Shown: positions 20,701 to 29,408 of the stretch, in pieces
Position numbering within the stretch: the stretch's first letter is position 1
Layout: the number at the start of each line of letters is the position of its first letter
Assembly (NCBI GenBank): GCA_020627925.1
Contig: JAHDFY010000001.1
Coordinates: 189,297 to 253,296, forward strand
DNA: 64,000 nt
Source of the DNA: a bacterium
GTDB taxonomy: Bacteria; Patescibacteriota; Gracilibacteria; Absconditabacterales; Absconditicoccaceae
Direction: 5' to 3'
The notes under the pieces: generated by a model
Told to the model about the DNA's origin: nothing
Database searches by the model: none
The model's input: the letters and a program-made list of their open reading frames with translations, nothing else
Program-made: the position numbers and the translations under genes

Positions 20701-21928
20701 CGGTAAGCTTTATGTTGTAAGTTCCTGGTGCCAAGAAGTCTTGCGAGAAATTCTTCTTTTGTGTGGTAAAGAGCTTGTTTCCTTGCTCATCAAATATTTC
20801 CCATGTGTATAGTCTAATGCTTGACTGGATAGAATACGATGCTGATGCATCAAATTTGACACTGGTTTGTGTATCTGGTTCTTCGGGAGTATGTTTGATA
20901 ACTGCAATGGGATCGGACACACTCAATAGGAAGCTTTTTTCAACCACATTATTTTCATTATCATTAGTGATGAGTGTTATGGTATATTCACCATTATTGG
21001 GTAACTGAACCGTATAGTTTCCAGGGTTACCATTTCTTATATCACTTTGAGACAAAAGATTATTTCCTTGTTTGATTTCCCATTGATGACTGAGTATTGT
21101 TCTTCCGCCTTTGGGTTGAGTAGCGCTTCCATCAAATAGTACACCTCTTTGAGCTTCTTGGGTTCCTATTTTAGTAAATGACGTTTCACCGAGCCTTTGC
21201 CCATTAGCATATACCACCAAAGTTGCTGCCTGTGGTGCAACATTGATTGCTATCGTTTCTTGTCCATCAAGTATTCCTTTGCTTTGTTGATTAGCACTTC
21301 TCAGAGTAAGGCGAACAATATATGTTCCTTCTTTGTTAAAAGTATAATTAACAACTGGTCATTGACCAATTGCTTTGTCTACTCCATCAACATCTTTGAA
21401 GTACCAAAAATAATTATTTGATGGAATAGTATCATTGGAAGGATCTTTTGATTTTTTTGCATCGAAGGTTACTGTAAGTGGTGCTGATCATTGCGTTGGA
21501 TTAGCGGTGATGCTGGGTTTCATTGTAGCTTTTTGTGTGATTTCCTTGATCGTTCTATTGAGCGGATCAAAACAGTTTTCCATAAAATTAATAAACTTGT
21601 CATAGGTATACCCTCATGACAATTCTGAGCTCAGAATAGTACATTGTTCATAAATAATTTTGTAATTGCTATCAGAAGGTAAGAAAGGAAACACGCTAGC
21701 AAAATCACTACGAAGCTGCGAAAAAAGACTTATCGACGGATCTTGTCCAATTTTTTTTTGTGCTTCTAATTCAACAAAAGTATCAAGAATGTTGTCTCGT
21801 TTGTCTTGAATTTGATAGTTGGGATAGTATTGCGCGGGTACTGCTGCTTCTGCCTGACCCACAAAAACCACGACAAGCGCAAGCAATAGTGTAAAAAAAT
21901 GTCTGAAACGATAGATGAGATACTTCAT
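17741..21928 (-). CDS. Giant PKD-domain surface protein, 1,395 aa
   Basis: One gene once about a dozen UGA codons are read as Gly. A signal peptide (residues about 1-28, ending QAEA) leads into repeated immunoglobulin-like PKD domains, seen as YFWYFKDVDG, LYTWEIFDEQGN, VSYNWDFGN and IEYDFGDGSEK, each about 85-100 residues apart. A region with DQDGDGISDND (about 1110) looks like a calcium-binding thrombospondin-3-type loop. Near the C-terminus a hydrophobic helix (LLTLFKWLGIIVLILGGLF) followed by RSRLKRGN anchors it in the membrane. It is probably a cell-surface adhesin or stalk. A terminator follows. The family is clear; the ligand is not. Confidence 0.9.
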
Positions 21929-22074
21929 GTATTGTAGTGAAAAAACAAATTATCAGGACAATTATAGGTATTTTTTTTTGCAAAAGAATTTTTGACTAGT
22001 TAGACAGTATTTTTACTTGCATTATTTGCTATTATAGATATATGTATGGTGCTTTATTGATCGTGCTAAATTAT

Positions 22075-22308
22075 ATGACACAAAATAAACCAACAAAAAC
22101 AATTGAACTGCCTGAAGAATTGTACAATGCTGTTTTCGAATTAAGAGATGTATTTAGAGATGTTTCACAAAACAAAGATTTGACAGAAGTAGACGTTGTA
22201 GCCACATTGGTTGCTGGGTTTATGGACGGTATGAAGCAAGATGCTGGAGGATGTTGCTCTGGAGGTAACTGCGGATGATGCTCAGGCGATTGTGGATGTA
22301 AACACTAA
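22075..22308 (+). CDS. Small protein with Cys/Gly-rich tail, 77 aa
   Basis: The body is helical and acidic (ELYNAVFELRDVFRDVSQNK, VATLVAGFMDGMK). The tail has GGCCSGGNCGG then CSGDCGCKH, with six cysteines and a final His, likely to bind metal. One tail glycine is UGA-coded. An upstream AUG at 22042 would add 11 residues (MYGALLIVLNY), but the -10-like TATAGA sits just before it, so 22075 is preferred. The gene is immediately upstream of the tRNA-Gly(UCA) promoter. Function unknown. Confidence 0.7.
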
Positions 22309-22332
22309 AACACTATTTTTTTCAAAAAAGTC

Positions 22333-22360
22333 TTGCATTCTGTATATAAAGATATATAGT
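22333..22360 (+). promoter_or_regulatory. Promoter of tRNA-Gly(UCA)
   Basis: TTGCAT (22333-22338), 16-bp spacer, TATAGT (22355-22360), 14 bp before the tRNA. Good sigma-70-type match. Confidence 0.7.
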
Positions 22361-22374
22361 ACCTCGCAGACCAT

Positions 22375-22448
22375 GCGAGCATGATGTAATTGGTGTAGCA
22401 TAGCAGACTTCAGCTCTGCTCGTACGGGTTCGAGTCCCGTTGCTCGCT
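22375..22448 (+). tRNA. tRNA-Gly (TCA), decoder of UGA
   Basis: Cloverleaf: acceptor GCGAGCA/TGCTCGC, D-stem ATGT/GCAT, anticodon stem AGCAGA/TCTGCT with loop CTTCAGC (anticodon TCA), and T-arm ACGGG-TTCGAGT-CCCGT. The first pairs G1-C72, C2-G71, G3-C70 and discriminator T73 are glycine identity elements for bacterial GlyRS and unlike tRNA-Trp or tRNA-Sec. This tRNA explains UGA as glycine across the window, as described for SR1 bacteria. It has its own promoter. Confidence 0.95.
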
Positions 22449-22538
22449 GATTCTAGCGATTTATTACCTCTCTAATTGCTTCTAATGTTAGCAAATATTA
22501 TCGTATGATTAATGATAGTATGAATTGGTGTGTGAATA

Positions 22539-22757
22539 ATGTATTATTCACAAACGCTAACACAATTGTTTGGTAGAGTTGCATGGGCAGACAAAAATGT
22601 ATGATGAACAAGACAATTTTTTGTTCTCATGGGATTTGTTGTATGCATCCTTTGAATGTTCTTTGTGTTTTGATTGATGAATGTATCACAAGTACAAGAT
22701 TCAGCAATCAATGCAAATCTAAGTAATGGGCGTTTAGGTGAAACAACTCCACAATAG
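22539..22757 (+). CDS. Small single-pass membrane protein, 72 aa
   Basis: Open only with UGA as Gly. One hydrophobic helix (FFVLMGFVVCILGMFFVFG) is preceded by RVAWADKNVGGTRQ and followed by a polar tail ending ETTPQ before UAG. An upstream AUG at 22512 would add nine residues. It lies between tRNA-Gly(UCA) and tRNA-Tyr on the same strand. No family recognised. Confidence 0.55.
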
Positions 22758-22769
22758 AAATACCTACAT

Positions 22770-22852
22770 GGGCGGCTGGCAGAGCGGTCAAATGCAGCGG
22801 ACTGTAAATCCGCCGACGAAAGTCTACGCAGGTTCGAATCCTGCGCCTCCCA
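22770..22852 (+). tRNA. tRNA-Tyr (GTA)
   Basis: Class II tRNA with long variable arm, anticodon stem GCGGA/TCCGC and loop CTGTAAA, and T-arm GCAGG-TTCGAAT-CCTGC. The acceptor GGGCGGC/GCCTCCC has one C-T mismatch at the fourth pair. Confidence 0.93.
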
Positions 22853-23041
22853 ATTCTTCATAAAATTTGTTGACATTTGTTTTTGAATGTCTACATCTTA
22901 ATGGCATCATTCTTGATTTATTTATGACAATTTTCATATAAATTCAGAGAATGTGTTCTTCCTTACTATCGATATTAATATATCTTTAGAAAGAGGAAGT
23001 CGATTATATCAAAAGTCTGATAATCGGGAAACCTAGCACCA

Positions 23042-23115
23042 GGGATCTTAGCTCAGCTGGCTAGAGCGCCTGCCTTGCACGCAGGAGGTCAGGGGTTCGA
23101 CTCCCCTAGATTCCA
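23042..23115 (+). tRNA. tRNA-Ala (TGC)
   Basis: Acceptor GGGATCT/AGATTCC, anticodon stem CCTGC/GCAGG with loop CTTGCAC, T-arm AGGGG-TTCGACT-CCCCT. Confidence 0.95.
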
Positions 23116-23152
23116 TTCTTTTTTTTCGTTTAAATGATAATTATACCTACAG

Positions 23153-23226
23153 GCGCCTATAGCTCAACTGGATAGAGCAACAGCCTTCTAAGCTGTAGGT
23201 TCCAGGTTCGAGTCCTGGTGGGCGTA
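23153..23226 (+). tRNA. tRNA-Arg (TCT)
   Basis: Acceptor GCGCCTA/TGGGCGT, anticodon stem ACAGC/GCTGT with loop CTTCTAA, T-arm CCAGG-TTCGAGT-CCTGG. Confidence 0.95.
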
Positions 23227-23303
23227 TTCTTCCTAACTAAATTCCAGAAGTATTATAACTTATAATAATACTTAACAAACTCCTAACAATAGCATAGCAA
23301 TAT

Positions 23304-23377
23304 GCTCTCGTGGTCTAGTGGTCTAGGATGCCACCCTCTCACGGTGGAGGACGCGGGTTCGAATCCCGCCGGGAGTG
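23304..23377 (+). tRNA. tRNA-Glu (CTC)
   Basis: Acceptor GCTCTCG/CGGGAGT, anticodon stem CCACC/GGTGG with loop CTCTCAC, T-arm GCGGG-TTCGAAT-CCCGC. It ends 17 bp before infC and may be cotranscribed with it. Confidence 0.94.
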
Positions 23378-23394
23378 AAAAGATCTTTTACGAC

Positions 23395-23958
23395 ATGATA
23401 CTTTGTATGTACAATAGACAACAAAGAAATTCTAATCAGCCACGTCCAGTATATGTGAATGAAAAAATCAAAGCATTCAATGTTATGGTTGTCGGTGCTG
23501 ATGGAGAGAATGTTTGAGTTGTTCCTAGAGCAAAAGCCTTACAAATGGCTTATGATCAATGATTGGACTTAGTGCAAGTAGCATATAATCCTAAAGACAA
23601 AATATCAACAGCAAAAATAGTTGATTTTTGAAAGTATATGTATGAGAAGTGAAAAAAAGAGAGAGAAAAGAAGAAGCAACAAGCAAAGTGATTAAAACAA
23701 ATCAAAATGTGATACAGTATTGGAGACAATGATTTGGCTATGAAAGTTGATAAAGCAGTAAAATCTCTTGAAAAATGATACACGGTAAAATTCTTTATCA
23801 AAATTAGATGAAGAGAAAGAGTGTATAAAGATAAAGTTATACAAAGGCTTAAAACAATCAAAGAAGAATTGCAATATATAGCAAGATCTCAGTATCCACA
23901 TCCAAAAGAAGAAAGAAATGGATATTCGATCATTTTACTTCCTAATAAGAGTAATTAG
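23395..23958 (+). CDS. infC: Translation initiation factor IF-3
   Basis: 187 residues. The N-terminal domain contains YVNEKIKAFNVMVVGADGENVG and ALQMAYDQGLDLVQVAYNP, and the C-terminal domain DNDLAMKVDKAVKSLEKG then VKFFIKIRGRE, the standard IF-3 pattern. Many glycines, including those in GENVG and IRGRE, are UGA. IF-3 binds the 30S subunit and checks initiator tRNA and start codon. It is first of the classic infC-rpmI-rplT group. Start could also be AUG 23407 (MYNRQQ), which looks equally good. Confidence 0.93.
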
Positions 23959-23962
23959 AAAG

Positions 23963-24175
23963 ATGGCAAAGATTAAAAAGATTAAGAAAAAAACCCACAA
24001 AGGTACAGCAAAAAGAATTAAAATAACAGGTACTGGTAAACTGATGTTTAAAAAGTGTGGAACAAGACACTTGCTCGTAAAGAAAGGAAAATCACCAAGA
24101 CGTGATAAGTACGGTAGAGTTCTTGATAAATCAGAATACAGAAAAATCAAAGATTTACTTCCTTATGCTGCATAA
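23963..24175 (+). CDS. rpmI: Ribosomal protein bL35
   Basis: 70 residues starting MAKIKKIKKKTHKGTAKRIK, with KLMFKKCGTRHLLVKK and SPRRDKYGR, the usual L35 pattern. The start at 23963 lies 4 bp after the infC stop. A longer upstream frame is out of keeping with the family. No UGA codon. Confidence 0.96.
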   Translation: MAKIKKIKKKTHKGTAKRIKITGTGKLMFKKCGTRHLLVKKGKSPRRDKYGRVLDKSEYRKIKDLLPYAA

Positions 24176-24181
24176 CATACC

Positions 24182-24529
24182 ATGGTAAGAGTAACCAACG
24201 GTCTTCAAAGACACAAAAGACACAAAAAATTTAGAAAGCTTGCGAAAGGATACAGACTTGGAAGAAGAACTGTATATAAGCAAATAAGACTAGCAGTAAC
24301 AAGAGCTGGTCAAAATGCTTACATCGGAAGAAAACTAAAGAAGAGAGACTTTAGACAACTATGGATTGAAAGACTATCTGCTGCTACAAGAGCAAGAGGT
24401 GGAAAATACAGCCAATTTGTCAATGGTTTGTACAAAAATGACATCAAACTCAATAGAAAGGTACTTTCAAACATTGCAGTAATGTTCCCTGAAGTGTTTG
24501 ATGTAATCTACGAAAAGGCAATGAGTTAA
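24182..24529 (+). CDS. rplT: Ribosomal protein bL20
   Basis: 115 residues with MVRVTNGLQRHKRHKKFRKL, KGYRLGRRTVYKQ, RDFRQLWIERLSAATR and VFDVIYEKA, all diagnostic for L20, an early 23S rRNA-binding assembly protein. It starts 6 bp after rpmI. No UGA codon. Confidence 0.97.
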   Translation: MVRVTNGLQRHKRHKKFRKLAKGYRLGRRTVYKQIRLAVTRAGQNAYIGRKLKKRDFRQLWIERLSAATRARGGKYSQFVNGLYKNDIKLNRKVLSNIAVMFPEVFDVIYEKAMS

Positions 24530-24543
24530 TCATTACCTTTTAC

Positions 24544-24628
24544 GCCGGGATGGTGGAATTGGTAGACACGAAGGACTTAAAATCCTTTTCCATTCTTTGG
24601 AGTGCCGGTTCAAGTCCGGTTCCCGGCA
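24544..24628 (+). tRNA. tRNA-Leu (TAA)
   Basis: Class II tRNA: acceptor GCCGGGA/TCCCGGC, anticodon stem AAGGA/TCCTT with loop CTTAAAA, long variable arm, T-arm GCCGG-TTCAAGT-CCGGT. Confidence 0.95.
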
Positions 24629-24699
24629 AACTACTTTGAATGGAAGCAAAAAAATATTACCAGATTATATTGACGTATTTAATTATTATTCACGATATT

Positions 24700-24963
24700 A
24701 TGTGATTCACAGTGTATAGAGCTGGAGATTTGAACACAAACGAAAGAATGGTATCTTTCTATAAAAAAGAATTGTGGTCATCTCACATTATAGACAAGAG
24801 AAAAAAACAAAAGCACTACGGAACTAAATGGTATAGAAAATTTGTATCATACAGATTCCCAAGCGCAAGAAGATATAAGAGAATCAGAGCGATTGTTTCT
24901 AATTCATACAGAACAACGAAAAAGAAATACAACACGCTTTCTCAACTTGGTAAAGTTATCTAA
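24700..24963 (+). CDS. Small basic protein in the ribosomal gene cluster, 87 aa
   Basis: AUG 24700 is followed directly by UGA read as Gly (MGFTVYRAGDL). Starting at GUG 24712 is possible but less natural. The protein is rich in Lys, Arg and Tyr (HIIDKRKKQKHYGTKWYRKF, SARRYKRIRAIVSNS), typical of an RNA-binding ribosomal protein. It lies between tRNA-Leu and rplU, 29 bp upstream of rplU. It may be a lineage-specific ribosomal protein; I cannot match it to a known family. Confidence 0.65.
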
Positions 24964-24992
24964 CCTTTAATTTAGTAAAAACACTACATAAT

Positions 24993-25310
24993 ATGTATGC
25001 AGTAGTACAATTGCAATGACACCAATATATTGTTTCTGAAGGTCAAGAAATCGTTGTAGACAAAATGTCTGACGATAAAGGAGCAACAGTAAACGTAGAA
25101 AATGTGTTGGCTGTGTTCGATGAAAAAGGAAAAGTTTCTCTTGGACAACCAAACCTCAAAGGTAAGGTTGTAGTAGAAGTGAAAGATCATATTAGAGAAA
25201 AGAAGATCAGAGTAACAAAGTTTAGAAGAAAGAATAGATACAACAGAATAAAGGGATTCAGAGCACATAAAACTGTTTTAACGATTAAAAAAATCGACGT
25301 TAATGGCTAA
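24993..25310 (+). CDS. rplU: Ribosomal protein bL21
   Basis: 105 residues. MYAVVQLQGHQYIVSEGQE, VNVENVLAVFDEKG and KKIRVTKFRRKNRYNRIKGFR are characteristic for L21. The Gly in VQLQGHQY, conserved in the family, is UGA. Its stop overlaps the start of infA by 8 nt. Confidence 0.96.
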
Positions 25311-25689
25311 GTCTCAAGCATTAGAGCTTATATGAGAAATTGTAGATGTGTTGCCTGCTGGTAAGTACAAAGTAAAATTGGCAGATATGGATTTTGTTAT
25401 CACATGATACAAATCATGAAACATGAAAAGAAACAATATCGTCATAATGCTTTGAGACTATGTGAAGATTGAAATCAATGAGTACGATAATACGCAATGA
25501 CGTATTACTTACAGATATAAGTATCCGCCCGCAGAAGTAACAGGAGAAGCAACAAAAACAGCTTCAGCTTCATGAGGGGATCAATCTTCGCCAAAACCTG
25601 CACAAGGAACAACTTCTCAAAAAAATCCACCGAGAAGACCTGCTCCAAAGAGAAGAACATCTGCTCCTAAAAGGAGAACAACTCGTTAA
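25303..25689 (+). CDS. infA: Translation initiation factor IF-1 with basic C-terminal extension, 128 aa
   Basis: Residues 1-75 are IF-1 (S1-like OB fold): ALELIGEIVDVLPAGKYKV, GNMKRNNIVIMLGDYVKIEI and GRITYRYK. IF-1 is usually about 72 residues; here about 50 more follow, rich in Pro, Lys and Arg (RRPAPKRRTSAPKRRTTR). The tail may contact rRNA. At least six UGA codons encode Gly, more than in neighbouring ribosomal genes. Overlaps rplU. Confidence 0.88.
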
Positions 25690-25719
25690 ATAATTTATCT
25701 ATTATTACCCACATTTTAC

Positions 25720-25881
25720 ATGAAGGTAAGAACATCTCTTAAAAGATTGAAAAAAGAAGGAATGAAAGTTGTACGTAGAAGAAACAAGAGTGGAAAAATG
25801 GTGACTCGTCTTGTTATTGTAGGAAGAAGAACAGGAGACTATGACATCAAGCTATTGAGAAGAAAAGCAAGAGCTGGATAA
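25720..25881 (+). CDS. rpmJ: Ribosomal protein bL36-like, zinc-free variant, 53 aa
   Basis: MKVRTSLKRLKKEGMKVVRRRNKSG resembles L36 (MKVRASVKK...CKVIRR), and the place between infA and rpsM is that of rpmJ. The four zinc-binding residues are absent and the C-terminus (GDYDIKLLRRKARAG) is longer than the usual 37-38 residues. The call rests mainly on position and N-terminus. Confidence 0.6.
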   Translation: MKVRTSLKRLKKEGMKVVRRRNKSGKMVTRLVIVGRRTGDYDIKLLRRKARAG

Positions 25882-25890
25882 CCATACTTA

Positions 25891-25964
25891 GAGGATAACG
25901 AGAGTAAATGGATGGACGGAAAGCACCCGTGTGATCTTTTTGACCATTAACTCTTCTTATCCTC
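25891..25964 (+). promoter_or_regulatory. Stem-loop RNA element between rpmJ and rpsM
   Basis: Stem GAGGATAA / TTATCCTC (25891-25898 with 25957-25964) is extended by GAGAGT/ACTCTT and AATGG/CCATT, enclosing an inner ACGG/CCGT hairpin. It lies 32 bp upstream of rpsM. There is no T-run, so it is not a terminator. It could be a ribosomal-protein binding site for autoregulation (S4 acts near rpsM in E. coli); that is inference. Confidence 0.55.
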
Positions 25965-25996
25965 AGGCTATATTTATACATATTATGCACTAGGAC

Positions 25997-26371
25997 ATGC
26001 TAAGACTTATGGGACACGTAATTCCAGATAACAAATCAATTTGGATTGGTTTGACAGCTATCTACGGAATTGGTAGAAAAAAATCTGAAACAATTCTTGC
26101 TGAAATAGGGATTGATAAAATGACTAAAGTAAAAGAAATTACTGACGAACAAGAAAAGACAATTTCCGAAAAACTAAAAACAATGGTTTTGGAAAATGAT
26201 CTAAAGAGAGAAGTAAGAGGACATATCAAGAGATTGAAAGAAATCAAGTGTTACAGAGGAATGAGACATAATCTTGGACTTCCTGTAAGAGGACAATCTA
26301 CAAAAAAACATGCCAAGACTGCAAAAAAACTTCTTGGTAGATCAAGAGTAAGACCAGTTCTAAAGAAATAA
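25997..26371 (+). CDS. rpsM: Ribosomal protein uS13
   Basis: 124 residues with MGHVIPDNKSIWIGLTAIYG, the helix-hairpin region GIGRKKSETILAEIGID, and RGMRHNLGLPVRGQSTKKHAK, the conserved S13 tail. No UGA. First gene of the rpsM-rpsK-rpsD-rpoA-rplQ block. Confidence 0.97.
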   Translation: MLRLMGHVIPDNKSIWIGLTAIYGIGRKKSETILAEIGIDKMTKVKEITDEQEKTISEKLKTMVLENDLKREVRGHIKRLKEIKCYRGMRHNLGLPVRGQSTKKHAKTAKKLLGRSRVRPVLKK

Positions 26372-26405
26372 CAAACACATATTATTTAGCTTTTATTAGC
26401 TCGCA

Positions 26406-26795
26406 ATGGCAAAGAAATCTGCACCAAAGAAGAAAAAAGATATCAAAATTGTGCAAGGACTACTTCATGTGAAGACTACGTCAAACAACACAACAGTAAC
26501 ACTTACTGACCTTAAAGGAAACAAGGTTCTTGGAGGAGGTTCTGGACTGATGGGATTCAAAGGCGCTAAGCAAAATACTCCTTATGCTGCTGAAATGTTG
26601 ACAAAAAATATCCTACAAGAAGCAAAAGGATATGGACTTGAACAAGTTTGAATCGTTTTTAGAGGAGTTGGAATGGGAAGAGAATGAGTCTTCAAAGCAA
26701 TCAATGAAACAGGTATTGTTGAAATCCAATTCATCAAAGAAAACACTCCTATCCAATTCGGTGGATGTAAAGGAAAAAGACCTAAAAGAAATTAA
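26406..26795 (+). CDS. rpsK: Ribosomal protein uS11
   Basis: 129 residues: GLLHVKTTSNNTTVTLTDL, GSGLMGFKGAKQNTPYAAE, VIVFRGVGMGRE-like core and the C-terminal GGCKGKRPKRN (family form GCRPKKRRR). Two family glycines are UGA (26649 and 26685). Confidence 0.96.
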
Positions 26796-26823
26796 TTTTA
26801 CTTGATATTACACGTAACTATCA

Positions 26824-27444
26824 ATGGTGTATAGAGGACCAAAAAAGAAACTGTGTAGAAGAGAAGGTAGAAACTTATTCTGACCACAGAAATACGAAAT
26901 TCGTAAAGGTGATAGTCTACCTGGAAAGCCTAGAAATGCTAGATCTATGGTAAGACTAACAGAATTTGGAAAACTGCTAAGAAATAAGCAATCACTCAAA
27001 AGAATGTACATGATGTCAGAAAGACAATTTTCTACGCTTGTTACCAAGAAATCACAAAAGTATGCAAAGAATCATGGACTAAGTCATGATCAAGTAATGT
27101 TCCAATTTTTGGAAAGAAGATGTGATTCTGTTCTACTAAGAGCTGGTGTTGCAACAACAATTATGCAAGCAAGACAAATGATGACTCATGGACACTGGTT
27201 GCTTAATGGTCGTAAACATAACATCCCTTCATACTTAATGAAAGCAGGAGATGTTCTGACACTAAGACCAAAGATGCAAAATTCTGCTCTTTATACAGAG
27301 GTTGAAACAAACGTAGATACTCCAGCTTGGATTAAATTTGACAAAAACAAATATACAGTAGAATTGTTGGCATTACCTGATACTCAAACAATGAAACCTC
27401 CAGTAGATCTTCTAAAAGTAATCGAATTCTACGCTAGAGCGTAA
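26824..27444 (+). CDS. rpsD: Ribosomal protein uS4
   Basis: 206 residues. The N-terminus MVYRGPKKKLCRREGRNLFG is followed by the RNA-binding S4 domain FLERRCDSVLLRAGVATTI and GHWLLNGRKHNIPSYLMKAGD. One Gly (NLFG) is UGA. Binds 16S rRNA early in 30S assembly and is a candidate ligand of the hairpin before rpsM. Confidence 0.96.
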
Positions 27445-27462
27445 ATATCCTTTATTTCTGTT

Positions 27463-28473
27463 ATGAAGTGCAATCGCATGCTGGATATACAAAAATATAT
27501 TGGTGCACCTAAAATAGTTGTTGACAAGGTTGACGACACAGTTACAAGATTTGAAGTTAATTATTTGCCAAGAGGATTTGGACATACTCTTGGTAATGCC
27601 ATGAGAAGAATCATGCTAGGATATGATCTAGGAGGTTCAATAACTGGTATGAAAATTAAAGATGTTGCACATGAATATGAAACTATTGATGGAGTAAGAG
27701 AAACAGTAGTTGATATGATGCTACACTTCAAAAAACTACGTTTCAAGATTGACGAATGAATGGACACACTTATTCGAGCTCCTCAAAAGTTTACATGAGT
27801 AGGAACAATCTCATCTGATGATGTAAAAGTACCTGCTGGTGTTGAAATGCTAGATAAAGGAACTTACCTTTTCGAAATTACAGATCCAGGAACAACAGTA
27901 GTGATGGACATTAGAATCGAAAAAGGGTATGGATACTACTCTATTGATTTCCTAAAAAATCGTGATAAACAAGATGAAGCAGAAGATGTAAATATGATTC
28001 TTGTTGATAACGACTTCAGAATAGTTGATTATATCAAATATGAAGTGGAAGAAATCATTGATGATTTTCATGGATCTACCAAAGACAGTCTTATCATTGA
28101 AGTAAAAACTAAGTACGATACTGTTTCACCAAAAGACTTTATGGCTTTTGCTGGAGAAGTACTTGCTTCTTACTCAAAATTATTCATCTTTGATGAAGTA
28201 TATATTGATAAGTCAGTTCTTGTAGAACTCAATGAAATCAAATCAAATGAAACACAAGCTGCTGAAGAAATGGATATTAAAACAATGCCAATTGATGCGC
28301 TACCACTAAGTGAAAGAACAAGAAATGCTCTAATCAAAAATAACATCCTTTATGTAGAAGACCTCGAAAAGAAGAAAAAAGGAGAATTACTACTAATGAA
28401 AGGAGTAGGAAGAAAAGCTATTGAAGAAATAAGCGCTGCACTACACAACATTGATAAGGCACTTGCTTGATAA
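27463..28473 (+). CDS. rpoA: RNA polymerase alpha subunit
   Basis: 336 residues. The N-terminal assembly domain has LPRGFGHTLGNAMRRIML and HEYETIDGVRETVVDMMLH; two Gly codons near 27757 and 27796 are UGA. The C-terminal domain (about 270-336) has ALPLSERTRNALIKNNI and the helix-hairpin LLLMKGVGRKAIEEI that contacts DNA and activators. The gene ends with UGA directly followed by UAA, so the ancestral stop may now add one Gly. Confidence 0.97.
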
Positions 28474-28517
28474 CACATAAACTATATACTTATTTTACTC
28501 ATATACTCTTTGACTAG

Positions 28518-28907
28518 ATGAGACATAGAGATAATAAAAAGATCGAACTAAATCTAGGTGCTCAAAAGAGAAGCCTAGTAGAAAGATCTCTTCTAACTAA
28601 TCTTGTGAAACACGGAGCTATTAAGACAACAAAGAAAAAAGCAAAGGTTCTAAAGTCTGTTGCTGATAAGTTCTTTTCGAAGATGGTGTCTATGCACAAC
28701 AAATTAGACAAAAAAGACTTCGAAAGAGAAGCAATCAAACTTACTAAATCAACAATCTTTGGTGAAGCAGAAGGTAAGAAAGTAATAAGAGAAATTGTAC
28801 CTATGCTTATCTCTTCAAAAAAGAACTCAGGATTCATCGCTGATTACAAATTGGGAGCAAGAGCTGGAGACGCTGCTGAAGAAATTTTGGTTAAGATAGC
28901 TGCTTAA
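28518..28907 (+). CDS. rplQ: Ribosomal protein bL17
   Basis: 129 residues. MRHRDNKKIELNLGAQKRSL, LVKHGAIKTTKKKAK and DYKLGARAGDAAEEILVKI match L17. No UGA. Confidence 0.96.
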   Translation: MRHRDNKKIELNLGAQKRSLVERSLLTNLVKHGAIKTTKKKAKVLKSVADKFFSKMVSMHNKLDKKDFEREAIKLTKSTIFGEAEGKKVIREIVPMLISSKKNSGFIADYKLGARAGDAAEEILVKIAA

Positions 28908-28951
28908 TAACACACACAAATACTCGCTTTATACTATTTGAGGAACGTAAA

Positions 28952-29407
28952 ATGCAATTTACTCACACAGATCTGAACAAAACTCTCTGGGTGAAACCAT
29001 CACACATGGACAAAACTAGAAAATGGTTTGTTATTGATGCTGAAGGTAAAACTTTAGGTAAGATCGCAACAATGATCGCAAATCACCTAACAGGGAAGAA
29101 TAAGGCTCATGCTTGTAATTTTTGGGATGCAGGTGACTTTGTAGTAGTACAAAATGCAGAAAAAATTGTAACGACTGGTTACAAAAAATTCCAAAAAATG
29201 TACTATACATACAGTGGATACAAAGGAAACGTAAAAAGCATGACTCTTGAAGAAATGCTCAACAAAAAACCTGAAAAGGTATTGTGGCTTGCTGTAAGAG
29301 GAATGTTACCAAAAAACAAGCACAGAAAAAGAAGAATGAAAAGACTAAAGTTGTTCGTAGGAACGAGCGATAAATACAATCATTTAAATCCTGAGGTAGT
29401 TGCATAG
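28952..29407 (+). CDS. rplM: Ribosomal protein uL13
   Basis: 151 residues. WFVIDAEGKTLGKIATMIA, GDFVVVQNAEKIVTTG, EEMLNKKPEKVLWLAVRGML and HLNPEVVA fit L13. It ends one base before rpsI starts. Confidence 0.96.
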   Translation: MQFTHTDLNKTLWVKPSHMDKTRKWFVIDAEGKTLGKIATMIANHLTGKNKAHACNFWDAGDFVVVQNAEKIVTTGYKKFQKMYYTYSGYKGNVKSMTLEEMLNKKPEKVLWLAVRGMLPKNKHRKRRMKRLKLFVGTSDKYNHLNPEVVA

Positions 29408-29408
29408 T

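Noticed and set aside
22544-22876. Minus-strand 110-codon frame across tRNA-Tyr
   Set aside because: It runs through the tRNA and opposite a better plus-strand small gene; the peptide is tRNA-derived.
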